Shown: positions 42,430-50,926 of the stretch, piece after piece
How the letters are laid out: each line of letters begins with the position of its first letter
How positions within the stretch are numbered: the stretch's first letter is position 1
Origin: an uncultured Eubacteriales bacterium
Lineage (GTDB): Bacteria > Bacillota > Clostridia > Christensenellales > Aristaeellaceae
NCBI GenBank assembly: GCA_902777335.1
Contig: CACYTF010000007.1
Coordinates: 95,739-159,738, forward strand
DNA length: 64,000 nucleotides
Reading direction: 5' to 3'
Position numbers and translations under genes: made by a program
The notes under the pieces: model-generated
Told to the model about the DNA's origin: nothing
Database searches by the model: none
The model's input: the letters and a program-made list of their open reading frames with translations, nothing else

Positions 42430-43185
42430 TCAGTCTTCCAATATCACCTGGTGGCCCAGCTTGTTCACGCACCGCTTCACGGCGTCGCGGCTGTTGCCCC
42501 AGGGCTTGTCCTGGTTCCTGTAGTCGAATTTGTTCGTGAACCACTCGATCTCGCCGGACAGGCGGTCAAAATTCTTCAGCTCGATGTCCGTCAGCGTGTC
42601 CACGAAGCGCCGCAGCTGCTCGCCGGACAGGTGCTTCTGGGCCATCTCCAGCGCCTGGGCGTAGTGCTCCAGGCACATGCCCTTGGACTGCTCAAACAGC
42701 TTCGGAAACTCCGGCTCGTGTTTGTACATGTACAGCAGCGTGTACACGTACCGCTCCATGTTTTCGCGGATTCTGTCGCACAAAAGACACGTATTTGCCA
42801 ACTTTTTGACTTCATTGGCCGCGTCGGCGAGCCCGCCGCCCTTCTGGCCGCCAAACCGCTTGAACAGCGCCACGCCGGAATCCGACGCCGCGGCGCTCCT
42901 GGCCCTGTCGGCGTTGTCCTTCAGCGCCTTGATGGTCTCCTTCATGTAGGTGTGGGTCATCAGCGCGAGGCCCAGCCGGTTGCCGGCGTCGTACATCATC
43001 TTGAAGTGCCCCGGGCAGAAGCCCTTCTTGTTGACCTCGATCCGCTGGCTGGGCTCCATCACCGATTCGCCCAGAAAGTAATCCACATTGGAAGCCTCCA
43101 CCTTGGCCTGCAGCAGGCAGAGCGGACATTCGCAGTCCTGGCGGTAGCTCTCCCAGACCGGCGCGGTATCGATGTGCTGCTTCAT
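42430..43185 (-). CDS. DUF6062 family protein
   Basis: The 251-residue protein matches the uncharacterised DUF6062 family of Clostridia. It contains two copies of a CxxC...CxxH set: Cys 20/23 with Cys 57/His 60 and Cys 133/136 with Cys 171/His 174. This suggests two structural metal sites in a duplicated helical fold. There is no membrane segment or signal. It is followed closely by the cysteine-rich mini-protein. Function is unknown. Confidence 0.8.
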   Translation of the reverse strand: MKQHIDTAPVWESYRQDCECPLCLLQAKVEASNVDYFLGESVMEPSQRIEVNKKGFCPGHFKMMYDAGNRLGLALMTHTYMKETIKALKDNADRARSAAASDSGVALFKRFGGQKGGGLADAANEVKKLANTCLLCDRIRENMERYVYTLLYMYKHEPEFPKLFEQSKGMCLEHYAQALEMAQKHLSGEQLRRFVDTLTDIELKNFDRLSGEIEWFTNKFDYRNQDKPWGNSRDAVKRCVNKLGHQVILED

Positions 43186-43243
43186 GGAAATCTCACTCCT
43201 TTGTCCCTATTGTAGCAGATTTCGGCAAAAAGCACAATCGCGT

Positions 43244-43657
43244 TCAGGCCTTTTGCTTGAAGGCGTGGCGGCACTTCCCGCAGGTCACGGTCACTTCCCC
43301 CACCTTCCGGGGCAGCCGCAGGCGGGCGTGGCACTCGGGGCACTTGAAATACTTGTACTTGTTGGCGTTCTTCAGGCGGATGAAGAACTGGCGGACGTTG
43401 GACGTGACCGTGTGCCACAGCCCCACGAACTTCGCGTTCTCCGCGTAGCGCTTTTCGACGTTGCGGGAAAGCATGCGGTACATCGAAAAGACATAGGCCG
43501 CCAGGCCCATCAGGTTCAGTATGCCGAACCGCAGGGCGGAGCCCAGCACGGACAGCACGAGGCCCGAGATCAGCAGCATCAGCGACAGCTCGTCCGCGCC
43601 GCGCCTGCCGGCCATCCATCTGGCCAGGGTCGATCTTATTTTCTGCATCATGTTCAT
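43244..43657 (-). CDS. two-helix membrane protein with C-terminal zinc ribbon
   Basis: The 137-residue protein has two adjacent hydrophobic helices (about 23-41 and 43-60), then a basic linker and a zinc ribbon with CPEC (106-109) and CGKC (126-129). The ribbon should face the cytoplasm. No specific family is recognised. The ATG at 43657 has AAGGAAGAGAGG upstream. It lies 41 bp after the J-domain gene and is likely in the same transcript. Confidence 0.75.
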   Translation of the reverse strand: MNMMQKIRSTLARWMAGRRGADELSLMLLISGLVLSVLGSALRFGILNLMGLAAYVFSMYRMLSRNVEKRYAENAKFVGLWHTVTSNVRQFFIRLKNANKYKYFKCPECHARLRLPRKVGEVTVTCGKCRHAFKQKA

Positions 43658-43698
43658 GCCTCTCTTCCTTTCCTCAACCGGGTCTTGCGCGCGGCGCG

Positions 43699-44391
43699 TC
43701 AGCGGAAGCCGCCATAGTAGCCGCCGCCGCAGCCCCCGCCGCAGCAGTTGCACAGCAGGTTGCACAGCAGATTGATGGCGCAGCAGCTGAGCAGCGGGTT
43801 GCCGCACACCGCCGCCGGCATGCTGAAGCCCTGGCCCGCGCCGTTGCTCTGGTAGAAGCGCGCGCCGCCCTCCAGGCGGCTGAGCAGCGCCCGGTACTCA
43901 AAGCAGTTCGGGTCCATGCTGACGGCCTGCCGGGCGTAGTTCAGCGCGGCGATGCGGTTGCCAAGGCCCAGGCTGGCCTCCCCGCACAGGTAGTACCATT
44001 CGGCGTTGCGCTCCGAAATCGACTCCAGCAGGTGCATCGCCTCCTGGTAGCGGGCGGCGTGGATGTAGTTGCGCGCGGCCTGCAGGTGGGGGTTGGCCTG
44101 GCTGTAACCCCTGTAGCCGGTCTGGCTGTAGCCGCCGTATGCGCCGCCGTAGCCGCTCTGGTAGCCGCCATAGCCGCCGCCGTAGCCGCCGGAACCGGCG
44201 GACGCGCCCTCCCGCCGCAGCTTCATGATCATCGAGTAGGCCTCGTTGACCTCCTTCATGCGCGCCTCGGCCTGCGCCGAGCCGTTGTTGACGTCGGGAT
44301 GGTACTTCTTGGCCAGCGCGCGATAGGCCTTCTTGACCTCCTCGTCGGAGGCCTGCGGCGATACGCCCAATACGCGATAGGGATCCTGCAT
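43699..44391 (-). CDS. J-domain protein with Gly/Tyr-rich linker and cysteine-rich tail
   Basis: The 230-residue protein starts with a J-domain (HPD at 31-33), so it can stimulate a DnaK-type chaperone. Residues 66-97 are a Gly/Tyr repeat region. Residues about 100-172 look like TPR helices. The last 35 residues hold eight cysteines (196, 203, 204, 210, 214, 216, 217, 221) in a hydrophobic context, perhaps a membrane-inserted or metal-bound segment. It is not canonical DnaJ: the zinc-finger and client domains are absent. Its ATG overlaps the TAA of the DUF5685 gene (TAATG). Confidence 0.85.
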   Translation of the reverse strand: MQDPYRVLGVSPQASDEEVKKAYRALAKKYHPDVNNGSAQAEARMKEVNEAYSMIMKLRREGASAGSGGYGGGYGGYQSGYGGAYGGYSQTGYRGYSQANPHLQAARNYIHAARYQEAMHLLESISERNAEWYYLCGEASLGLGNRIAALNYARQAVSMDPNCFEYRALLSRLEGGARFYQSNGAGQGFSMPAAVCGNPLLSCCAINLLCNLLCNCCGGGCGGGYYGGFR

Positions 44392-45236
44392 TACTTATCT
44401 CCTTTATGGTTCGCGTTCCGCACCTTCTGCAGATACGCATACCGGCTCCATAGGCCGGAATACAGCACGTTGCGGAGGATGTCCGCGTCCAATACCACCG
44501 GAAGGCGTTCAAAGGCCTCGGTGGCGTCCGCCACCGGCATCATCATCGACATCCGGCAGATCTCCTCGTAGTCGGCCCGGTCCTTCAGCGGCTTCATCGG
44601 GTTGTAGCGCCGCTTCCGCACGTCGGCGGGCAGGTCGTCGTAGGCGTCCATCAGGTAGATGAACCGGCCCAGCCCGTCGCCGATCTTCATCAGCTCATCG
44701 GCCCAGTCGCTCCGCTCCGGCCAGACGAACAGCCGGCCCAGCATCTGCCCCGTGGCGTTCACCGGCGGGTCGATCTGCATCACGCCGCCGCGCTCCAGCC
44801 TTCGTATTTCATCCAGCCACGCCTCGATGCAGTCGCAGCGTTCCGGGTAGCGCGCCCTGACGGCCGAGTACGCCTTTTTGAGCAGCGCGCCCTCGCCCGC
44901 TGAAATCAGATTCCTGTCGTCGGCCCAGTCGTCGCGGCACTTGTGATAGGCCAGCGCCACGTTCATGTCCGCCACGTAATCCATCACCGGCGACAGCGCG
45001 TAGTCGTGCCGCTTGGCCGGGTGCGCCGGGCAGCGCTCCCGCCCGGCGGCCTCTCCCGGCTCGTACAGCGCGTTCAAAAGCAGCGCCAGAAAGGTGAGGT
45101 CGTAGCTCAGCGTCGCGCTGCCGGCGAGCCCGTGCCGCGTCCGAAGGGTTTTGCACAGCCCGCAATAGAGCGCCCTGAACCGGTCCTGCCTGTCCTTCGG
45201 CAGCGATTCGGGATTCGTTATCACGTAGCCGAACAC
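44391..45236 (-). CDS. DUF5685 family protein, possible isoprenoid-synthase fold
   Basis: The 281-residue protein matches DUF5685: YCGLC (24-28), [16 protein letters not shown] (44-59), a Cys/His pair (CPAH, 69-72) and [15 protein letters not shown]. Two acidic motifs, DDWADD (102-107) and [17 protein letters not shown] (197-213), with a preceding [10 protein letters not shown] helix, resemble the two Asp-rich motifs of squalene/phytoene synthases. No enzymatic role is established. It is translationally coupled to the J-domain gene and sits 60 bp downstream of radA. Confidence 0.8.
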   Translation of the reverse strand: MFGYVITNPESLPKDRQDRFRALYCGLCKTLRTRHGLAGSATLSYDLTFLALLLNALYEPGEAAGRERCPAHPAKRHDYALSPVMDYVADMNVALAYHKCRDDWADDRNLISAGEGALLKKAYSAVRARYPERCDCIEAWLDEIRRLERGGVMQIDPPVNATGQMLGRLFVWPERSDWADELMKIGDGLGRFIYLMDAYDDLPADVRKRRYNPMKPLKDRADYEEICRMSMMMPVADATEAFERLPVVLDADILRNVLYSGLWSRYAYLQKVRNANHKGDK

Positions 45237-45268
45237 TTCAATCTGCCTCCCGCGCCGGGTTTTGCGCC

Positions 45269-45277
45269 ATTATACCC
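45269..45277 (-). promoter_or_regulatory. candidate -10 upstream of the DUF5685 gene
   Basis: Minus strand TATAAT (45274-45269) is preceded by GGGG and a TTGATA about 20 bp further upstream, an over-long spacing. It may start the DUF5685/J-domain/zinc-ribbon transcript. Confidence 0.4.
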
Positions 45278-45296
45278 CGCGATTGTAAACGCATTA

Positions 45297-46682
45297 TCAA
45301 TTGGACCTCAGAAGCCCCAGCGCCGCCATGGCCTGGGCCACGGTCTCAACGCCGGTGACCTGCAGCCCCTCGGGAACGCGAAGGCCGCGCAGGTTGTACT
45401 TGGGCAGTATGACCCGGTCAAAGCCCATGCGCGCGCATTCGGCCACCCGCCGCTCGGCCTGGCCGATGGCGCGGACCTCGCCCGCGAGGCCCACCTCACC
45501 CATCACCGACCAGGACCCGTCGATGGGCCTATTCCGGTGGGAGGACGCCACGGCGGCGCACAGCGCCAAGTCCGCGGCAGGCTCGGTCAGCGACATGCCG
45601 CCCGCGATGTTGATGTACACGTCCTGGTCGTACAGGCGCAGCCCGGCCCGCTTCTCGAGCACCGCCAGCAGCAGCGCAAGCCTGCCCTGGTCCACGCCGC
45701 TGGCCATCCGCCGGGGATTGCCGAACACGGTAGTCGACACCAGCGCCTGCACGTCGGTCAGAAGAGGCCTGGAGCCCTCCATGGCGCACATCACCACGGA
45801 GCCGCTGGCGTCGTGGGCGCGCTCGGAGAGCAGCGCCTCGCTGGCGTTCTCCACCTCGCGCATGCCCTGCTCGGTCATCTCGAACATGCCCAGCTCGTTG
45901 ACGGAGCCGAAGCGGTTCTTCACCGCGCGCAGCAGCCGGTACTGGTGCTGCCGGTCGCCCTCGAAGTACAGCACCGCGTCCACCATGTGCTCCAATACCC
46001 GCGGCCCCGCGATGGCCCCCTCCTTGGTGACGTGCCCCACCAGGAACACGCTGCAGCCGCTCTGCTTGGCAAGGCGCATCAGAAGCGACGCGCACTCGCG
46101 CACCTGGGACACGCTCCCCGGCGCGCCGGCCAGTTCCGGCAAGTACATCGTCTGTATGGAATCCACCACCGTCACCTGGGGCGACAGCTCCTCCATGCGC
46201 CGCTGGACGGTGTTCATGTCGTTCTCCGAGAGCACGTAGAACCCCGCGGAATCGCTGCCCAGCCGGCGCGCCCGCAGCTTGATCTGCCGCGTGGATTCCT
46301 CGCCGGACACGTACAGCACCCGGACGCCGTCGCCGGCCATGTGGGCGCACAGCTGGGTCAGCAGCGTGGACTTGCCGATGCCCGGGTCGCCGCCCACCAG
46401 TATGAGCGACCCGTCCACCACCCCGCCGCCGAGCACCCGGTCCAGCTCCTGGATGCCGCTGCTCCTTCGCTCCATGTGCTCATCGGGGATCTCGTCCACG
46501 CGCACCGCCCGGGCGTCGCTGCCCGGCGCGCGCTTCAGCTTCTTCTCCTCGGGCTTAATCGCCGGCGCGCTCTGGCGCTCCTCAAACGTATTCCAGCTGC
46601 CGCAGTCCGGGCACCTGCCCAGCCACTTCGCCGTCTCATAGCCGCACTCAAGACACACATAGATGGTCTTCGCCTTTGCCAA
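45297..46682 (-). CDS. radA: DNA repair protein RadA
   Basis: The 461-residue protein has the N-terminal zinc finger (CLECG...CPDCGSW), a RecA-like ATPase with Walker A GGDPGIGKST (about 95-104), the RadA-specific VKNRFGS motif (about 255) and a Lon-like C-terminal domain. RadA drives branch migration in recombination. The TTG start at 46682 has GGAGG about 9 nt upstream; a long in-frame extension upstream lacks coding character. An extended -10 promoter lies about 55 bp before it. Confidence 0.95.
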   Translation of the reverse strand: MAKAKTIYVCLECGYETAKWLGRCPDCGSWNTFEERQSAPAIKPEEKKLKRAPGSDARAVRVDEIPDEHMERRSSGIQELDRVLGGGVVDGSLILVGGDPGIGKSTLLTQLCAHMAGDGVRVLYVSGEESTRQIKLRARRLGSDSAGFYVLSENDMNTVQRRMEELSPQVTVVDSIQTMYLPELAGAPGSVSQVRECASLLMRLAKQSGCSVFLVGHVTKEGAIAGPRVLEHMVDAVLYFEGDRQHQYRLLRAVKNRFGSVNELGMFEMTEQGMREVENASEALLSERAHDASGSVVMCAMEGSRPLLTDVQALVSTTVFGNPRRMASGVDQGRLALLLAVLEKRAGLRLYDQDVYINIAGGMSLTEPAADLALCAAVASSHRNRPIDGSWSVMGEVGLAGEVRAIGQAERRVAECARMGFDRVILPKYNLRGLRVPEGLQVTGVETVAQAMAALGLLRSN

Positions 46683-46737
46683 TTTCCACAACCTCCACAG
46701 ACACACAGGCCCGCGCTCCGCAGCGCCATATGGCTGT

Positions 46738-46746
46738 ATTATACCA
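46738..46746 (-). promoter_or_regulatory. radA promoter, extended -10
   Basis: Minus strand TGGTATAAT ends at 46738. No good -35 is present at 17 bp, but TGn before TATAAT can compensate. Confidence 0.5.
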
Positions 46747-46818
46747 CATTCCGCGCCCCGTGTGTGTCCTGTCGGCTTTTGTTTACCTGTTCTTATAATA
46801 ATTCCCGAATATCGTGCC

Positions 46819-46847
46819 TTGCCAGAAGGCGAAAGAAAAACTATAAT
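46819..46847 (+). promoter_or_regulatory. promoter of the metallophosphoesterase-like gene
   Basis: TTGCCA (46819-46824) and TATAAT (46842-46847) are 17 bp apart. Confidence 0.7.
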
Positions 46848-46876
46848 AGAATCAGGTGAATCATGGGGAGAACGCA

Positions 46877-48289
46877 ATGCCTGACACTGAGAACAAAAAG
46901 GGAATCGGAAAGCACGGCATCCGTATACCGAAGCCAAACGCGGCGGCTTCGGACGATGCGCTGCGCGATGAATCCACCCAATACGGCGACGAGGTCGAAG
47001 CGCCGATACGGCTGAGGAAGCGCACGGACGCACGGGTGCCGATCATGCGAAGCCGGCAGTCCGCGCCCGGAGAGGAAAAGCCCGCCGCGACGCCGGAGCT
47101 GCCCAAGGTGGCCCCGAAGCGCAAGAAAAAGCCGCGCAAAAAGCGCCGAACCTATCGCTCGCTGTTTGACATGATGAGCGCCACCGGCAGCGACGGCCTG
47201 TTCCGGCCCATCCACGTGTTCGGCAGGGAGATCCGGTTCTGGCCCCTGATCGTGGCGGCCGCCATCGCGATACTGGCCGTCGGCGTCATGCTCAACAACA
47301 GCAACCTGAGCGTCACCGAGGACACCGTCACCGTCGTGGGCCTGCCCCGCGACATGGAGGGCTACCGCATCGTCGTGCTCACCGACATGAACGCCAAGCG
47401 CTTCGGCGACCAGCAGAGCCTTCTGCTTAGAACGCTGAGCGGCCTGAAGTACGACGCCATATTCTGCCTGGGCGATATGGTCGGCAAGTCCGGCAACGCC
47501 CAGCCCTTCTGGGAATTCCTGGAGGGCCTGAAAAACCCGGACAAGGTCTACTTCATCTGCGGCGATTCCGACCCGGGCCCCTATGTGAAGACCGCCCGGG
47601 CTACCGAGGGCGTGCTCTCCCAGCTGATCCTCGAGGACTGGATACTCGGCGCGATCGAGCGCGGCGCGCACTACGTGGACGCGCCGGTGCGCATCCCCGT
47701 CAAGGACTCGGTGCTGTGGCTCTCCCCCGCCACCATGCTGAACCTGGAGGCGAGCAGCACGCTGGAGGCCTGGCAGGAGCAGACCGAGCAGGAGGAGGAC
47801 GGCGTCCGCTCCGGCATCAACGAGGACTACGTCAACCTGCCCGTCACCACCTACCGGAAGAAGCTGGCGCAGCAGATGTACGACTCCCAGCGCGCCATGA
47901 ACGCCTCGGACATCCACATCTCCCTGGCCCACGAGCCGCCGACGGAGGACTACCTCTACACCTCCCAGGACCACGACGCCCAGGACGGGCGCTTCCTCGC
48001 CTCGCCGGAGCTGCTGCTGGCCGGGCACTACTGCGGCGGCGTATGGCGCATGCCGGCGCTCGGCGCCATCTACGTGCCGGATGAGACGCTGCCCCGGGGC
48101 GGCTGGTTCCCGGGAGACGATAAGGTGTCCGGCCTGTCCGCCGTGGGCGGGATGCAGGTCTACATCGCCCGCGGCCTGTCCACCAACGGCGCCGTGCCGC
48201 TGATGCCCTTCCGGCTGTTCAACCCGCCGGAGATCTGCGTGCTGACGCTCACGTCCACGCTGCCGGAGAACATGCTGGAGGCCGGCTGA
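46877..48289 (+). CDS. membrane-anchored metallophosphoesterase-like protein with altered metal site
   Basis: The 470-residue protein has a charged cytoplasmic N-terminus (1-120, very basic at 80-93), one membrane helix (about 121-139) and an extracytoplasmic calcineurin-like phosphoesterase domain. The usual motifs are recognisable but changed: DxH is TDMN (169-172), GDxxD is GDMVG (199-203), GNHE is GDSD (229-232), and GHxHGG is GHYCGG. The lone SLAHEPP histidine persists. Catalysis may be lost. The ATG follows GGGGAGA. It is followed by a strong terminator, so monocistronic. Confidence 0.75.
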   Translation: MPDTENKKGIGKHGIRIPKPNAAASDDALRDESTQYGDEVEAPIRLRKRTDARVPIMRSRQSAPGEEKPAATPELPKVAPKRKKKPRKKRRTYRSLFDMMSATGSDGLFRPIHVFGREIRFWPLIVAAAIAILAVGVMLNNSNLSVTEDTVTVVGLPRDMEGYRIVVLTDMNAKRFGDQQSLLLRTLSGLKYDAIFCLGDMVGKSGNAQPFWEFLEGLKNPDKVYFICGDSDPGPYVKTARATEGVLSQLILEDWILGAIERGAHYVDAPVRIPVKDSVLWLSPATMLNLEASSTLEAWQEQTEQEEDGVRSGINEDYVNLPVTTYRKKLAQQMYDSQRAMNASDIHISLAHEPPTEDYLYTSQDHDAQDGRFLASPELLLAGHYCGGVWRMPALGAIYVPDETLPRGGWFPGDDKVSGLSAVGGMQVYIARGLSTNGAVPLMPFRLFNPPEICVLTLTSTLPENMLEAG

Positions 48290-48306
48290 TTTATCTTCAC
48301 CCCGCG

Positions 48307-48337
48307 CCGCGGATTCCGCCCGGAATCCGCGGTTTTT
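48307..48337 (+). terminator. intrinsic terminator
   Basis: CCGCGGATTCC (48307-48317) and GGAATCCGCGG (48322-48332) form an 11-bp stem with a 4-nt loop followed by TTTTT. Confidence 0.92.
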
Positions 48338-48407
48338 CGTTTGTCGGCACATGTTTTTCACACGAGCGGCAAAGAATAACCATCACTTTTCCCCGCGAGG
48401 TGATTGG

Positions 48408-49907
48408 ATGGACCGGGAAACGGACGCGCTGACGGCCGGCACGCTGTCCACGGCGCTGGATGACAATGTAAAGCGCTTCCGGGCGATACTGCGCGGCGGC
48501 GTCAACTCGGACGCGCAGTTTCGGACCCTGGCGTGCGCGGGCACGGCGCTGTGCGCGGTGTACCTGGAGGGCATGGCCGACGATATGAAGCTCAGCGATT
48601 TCGCGCTGCGCGCCTGCGAGGAACACGATGCCCCGCCGGGCACTGTGATCGACGCCCAATACCTGATCGAAAGGGTACTTGAGATCGCCCAGTGCGAGAC
48701 GGAGCAGCGCGTCCGGCAGATCGTCGAAGCCGTGGTCTCCGGGAGGACGGCGCTTCTGATCGACGGGTGCGACGAGGCCGTGCTGCTGGAGACCCGTGGC
48801 TATCCGGCCCGGCCGGTCGGCAGGACCAGCAACGAATCGGTGGTCATCGGCGCCCAGGAGGGCTTTGTCGAGAGCCTGCGCACCAACATGACGCTGCTGC
48901 GCCGCTATGTCAATTCCCACCGTCTGATCACAGAATGCTTTACGGTGGGCACCCGCGTACCCAGCCACGTGGCGATCGCGTATCTGGACGGCGTGGCGCG
49001 GAGCGAGGCGGTGAACGCGGTCCGCGCGCGGCTGAAGCGCATCGACGCGCCCTCGGTGCAGGGCCTCGGCGCGATACAGCAGCACATCGAGGACAACCCC
49101 TGGGCGCTGCTGCCCCAGATGCTTCAGACCGAGCGGCCCGACCGGGCGGCCTCCTGCCTGCTGGACGGCCAGGTGGTGATCCTGGCGGACAACTCCCCCT
49201 GCGCGCTGGTGACGCCCGTCACGCTGTTTCACCTGCTGCACGCGTCGGACGATTCCTTCGCCCGCTGGCAGTACGGCAGCTTTCTGCGGCTGATCCGCGC
49301 ATCCGGCATGCTGATCTCGGTGTTCCTGCCGGGGCTGTACATCGCGCTGACCGACTACCACATGCACCTCTTGCCCATGAGCCTGCTGGGCTCCATCTCC
49401 GAGGCCAGGGCCAATGTGCCGTTCCCGATACTGATCGAAATACTGATCATGGAGTTCTCGTTCTATCTGATCAACGAGGCCGGAACCCGCATGCCCCAGC
49501 AGATCGGCTCGGCGCTGGGCATCGTCGGCGCGCTGATACTGGGCCAGGCCGCGGTCGCCGCGTCGATCATCAGCCCGATACTGATCATCATCGTGGCCAT
49601 CACGGGCCTGGGCAACTACGCCATGCCGGACTTCGGTTTCGGCATCGGTCTTGTGATCTGCCGCCTGTTCGTCATATTCTGCGGCGCGGCGCTGGGCCTT
49701 TACGGCGTGTGTCTGGCCGCGTTCTGCCTGCTGGTCAGCCTGTGCGGCATGCGCTCGCTGGGCTGCCCCTATATGGCGCCGGTGGCTCCGGGCAGGCCCC
49801 ACAGCCCGGACCTGCTGCTCCGGCTCCCGGTGTGGCTGCAGCGCCACCCGCTGTTCTTCGCCGCGCGAAACAGCTGGATGCGCACGAGGGAGGGCGACGG
49901 TCGTTGA
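48408..49907 (+). CDS. gerAA: spore germination protein GerAA
   Basis: The 499-residue protein has the GerA soluble N-terminal domain (about 1-280) with GRTSNESVVIGAQEGFVESL (about 144-163), typical of the family, and five C-terminal membrane helices beginning near LIRASGMLISVFLPGLYIAL. It is the A subunit of a nutrient germinant receptor in the spore inner membrane. The ATG at 48408 has GAGGTGA upstream. Its TGA overlaps the next start. Confidence 0.93.
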   Translation: MDRETDALTAGTLSTALDDNVKRFRAILRGGVNSDAQFRTLACAGTALCAVYLEGMADDMKLSDFALRACEEHDAPPGTVIDAQYLIERVLEIAQCETEQRVRQIVEAVVSGRTALLIDGCDEAVLLETRGYPARPVGRTSNESVVIGAQEGFVESLRTNMTLLRRYVNSHRLITECFTVGTRVPSHVAIAYLDGVARSEAVNAVRARLKRIDAPSVQGLGAIQQHIEDNPWALLPQMLQTERPDRAASCLLDGQVVILADNSPCALVTPVTLFHLLHASDDSFARWQYGSFLRLIRASGMLISVFLPGLYIALTDYHMHLLPMSLLGSISEARANVPFPILIEILIMEFSFYLINEAGTRMPQQIGSALGIVGALILGQAAVAASIISPILIIIVAITGLGNYAMPDFGFGIGLVICRLFVIFCGAALGLYGVCLAAFCLLVSLCGMRSLGCPYMAPVAPGRPHSPDLLLRLPVWLQRHPLFFAARNSWMRTREGDGR

Positions 49908-50926
49908 AGTTGCGCATATCCCCCTCCGCCGCCCGCGCCGCGGGCTTCGTCGCGTTTGTGGCCAAGGCCTTTTTGGACAACGCCGTCACCGCGCCCTCGA
50001 CCCACAACGGCGCGTGGCTCTGCCCGTTGCTGGCGCTTCTGCCGGTATTGCCCTGGGCGCTGTGCGCCGATCGGCTGCGCCGGTGTGGCCGGAGGCGCTG
50101 CGGGCCGCTGTACGCGGTCATGCTCGCCCTCATACTGCTGGACGGGGCTGAAAACCTGTCCGCCATCGCCCGGTCGGCAGGCTACCTGGCGCTGGACCGG
50201 GTGCCGGTCGCCCTGCTGGCGCTGCCGGTGTGCCTGGCGCTGTTCTGGTGCCTCACGAAAAACGGAGACGCCGTCGGCTATGCCGCCATGCTGTGGACTC
50301 GGCTGGCCCCGGTGCTGCTGATCCTGGTGACGGCGCTGCAGTTTCGGCACCTCCGCCCGGACTGGCTGCGCCCGCTGCTGGGCTCCGGCTGGCGCGCGAT
50401 CGTCTCCGGCGGCGTGCGGACCGCGGGCCGCGCGCTCCCGTGCCTGGCGCCGCTCCTGCTGGCGGACGACGAGGCGGAAAGGGACGGGCGCACGCTTGGC
50501 CTGACGGTTTTGCTCGTGCTCGCCGCGGCCCTCGGCGCGCTTCTTCTGACGCTGCACCTGATGATGACCCCCACGCCGCTGCGCCCGACCCAGTGGGTCA
50601 ACCGGCTGGACGACCTGCTGGTCAACGGGCGCGCGCCGCTGTACACGCAGCTGCCGATGATCTCCGCCTGGTACGCGGGGCTTTTGCACCTGCTGCTGTG
50701 CGAGGGCTTCGGGGCGGCGGCCCTGCTCCAGCGCCTCTTCCCCGCCCTGGACGGCCGCCTGTGTTCGGCGCTCGCCGTCGCCTCTATCGGCGCGGCATAT
50801 GCCCTTCAGGGCACGTTTGGCGCGTCGGACGCGCTGTCGCCGTGGCTGTACGTGGTGGCGGCGCTCATCACGGCGCTGACGGCGCTCATATCCCTCGGGA
50901 AGGGAGGGCGGCGGCAATGCGCGTGA
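49904..50926 (+). CDS. gerAB: spore germination protein GerAB (divergent)
   Basis: The 340-residue protein is highly hydrophobic with about ten predicted helices, as in the GerAB/APC permease family that senses germinants. The sequence is quite divergent, and the assignment depends partly on its place between gerAA and gerAC. The TTG start at 49904 overlaps the gerAA stop and follows GAGGGAGG. The end overlaps gerAC by 10 nt. Confidence 0.8.
   Translation: MKLRISPSAARAAGFVAFVAKAFLDNAVTAPSTHNGAWLCPLLALLPVLPWALCADRLRRCGRRRCGPLYAVMLALILLDGAENLSAIARSAGYLALDRVPVALLALPVCLALFWCLTKNGDAVGYAAMLWTRLAPVLLILVTALQFRHLRPDWLRPLLGSGWRAIVSGGVRTAGRALPCLAPLLLADDEAERDGRTLGLTVLLVLAAALGALLLTLHLMMTPTPLRPTQWVNRLDDLLVNGRAPLYTQLPMISAWYAGLLHLLLCEGFGAAALLQRLFPALDGRLCSALAVASIGAAYALQGTFGASDALSPWLYVVAALITALTALISLGKGGRRQCA

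Noticed and set aside
46683..47033. In-frame extension of radA upstream of 46682
   Set aside because: It would cover the divergent promoter region and the start of the phosphoesterase gene, and the RadA N-terminal zinc finger begins right after the TTG at 46682.
48338..48407. Sigma-G promoter for gerAA
   Set aside because: I could not align a -35/-10 pair at acceptable spacing; the promoter is left unassigned.
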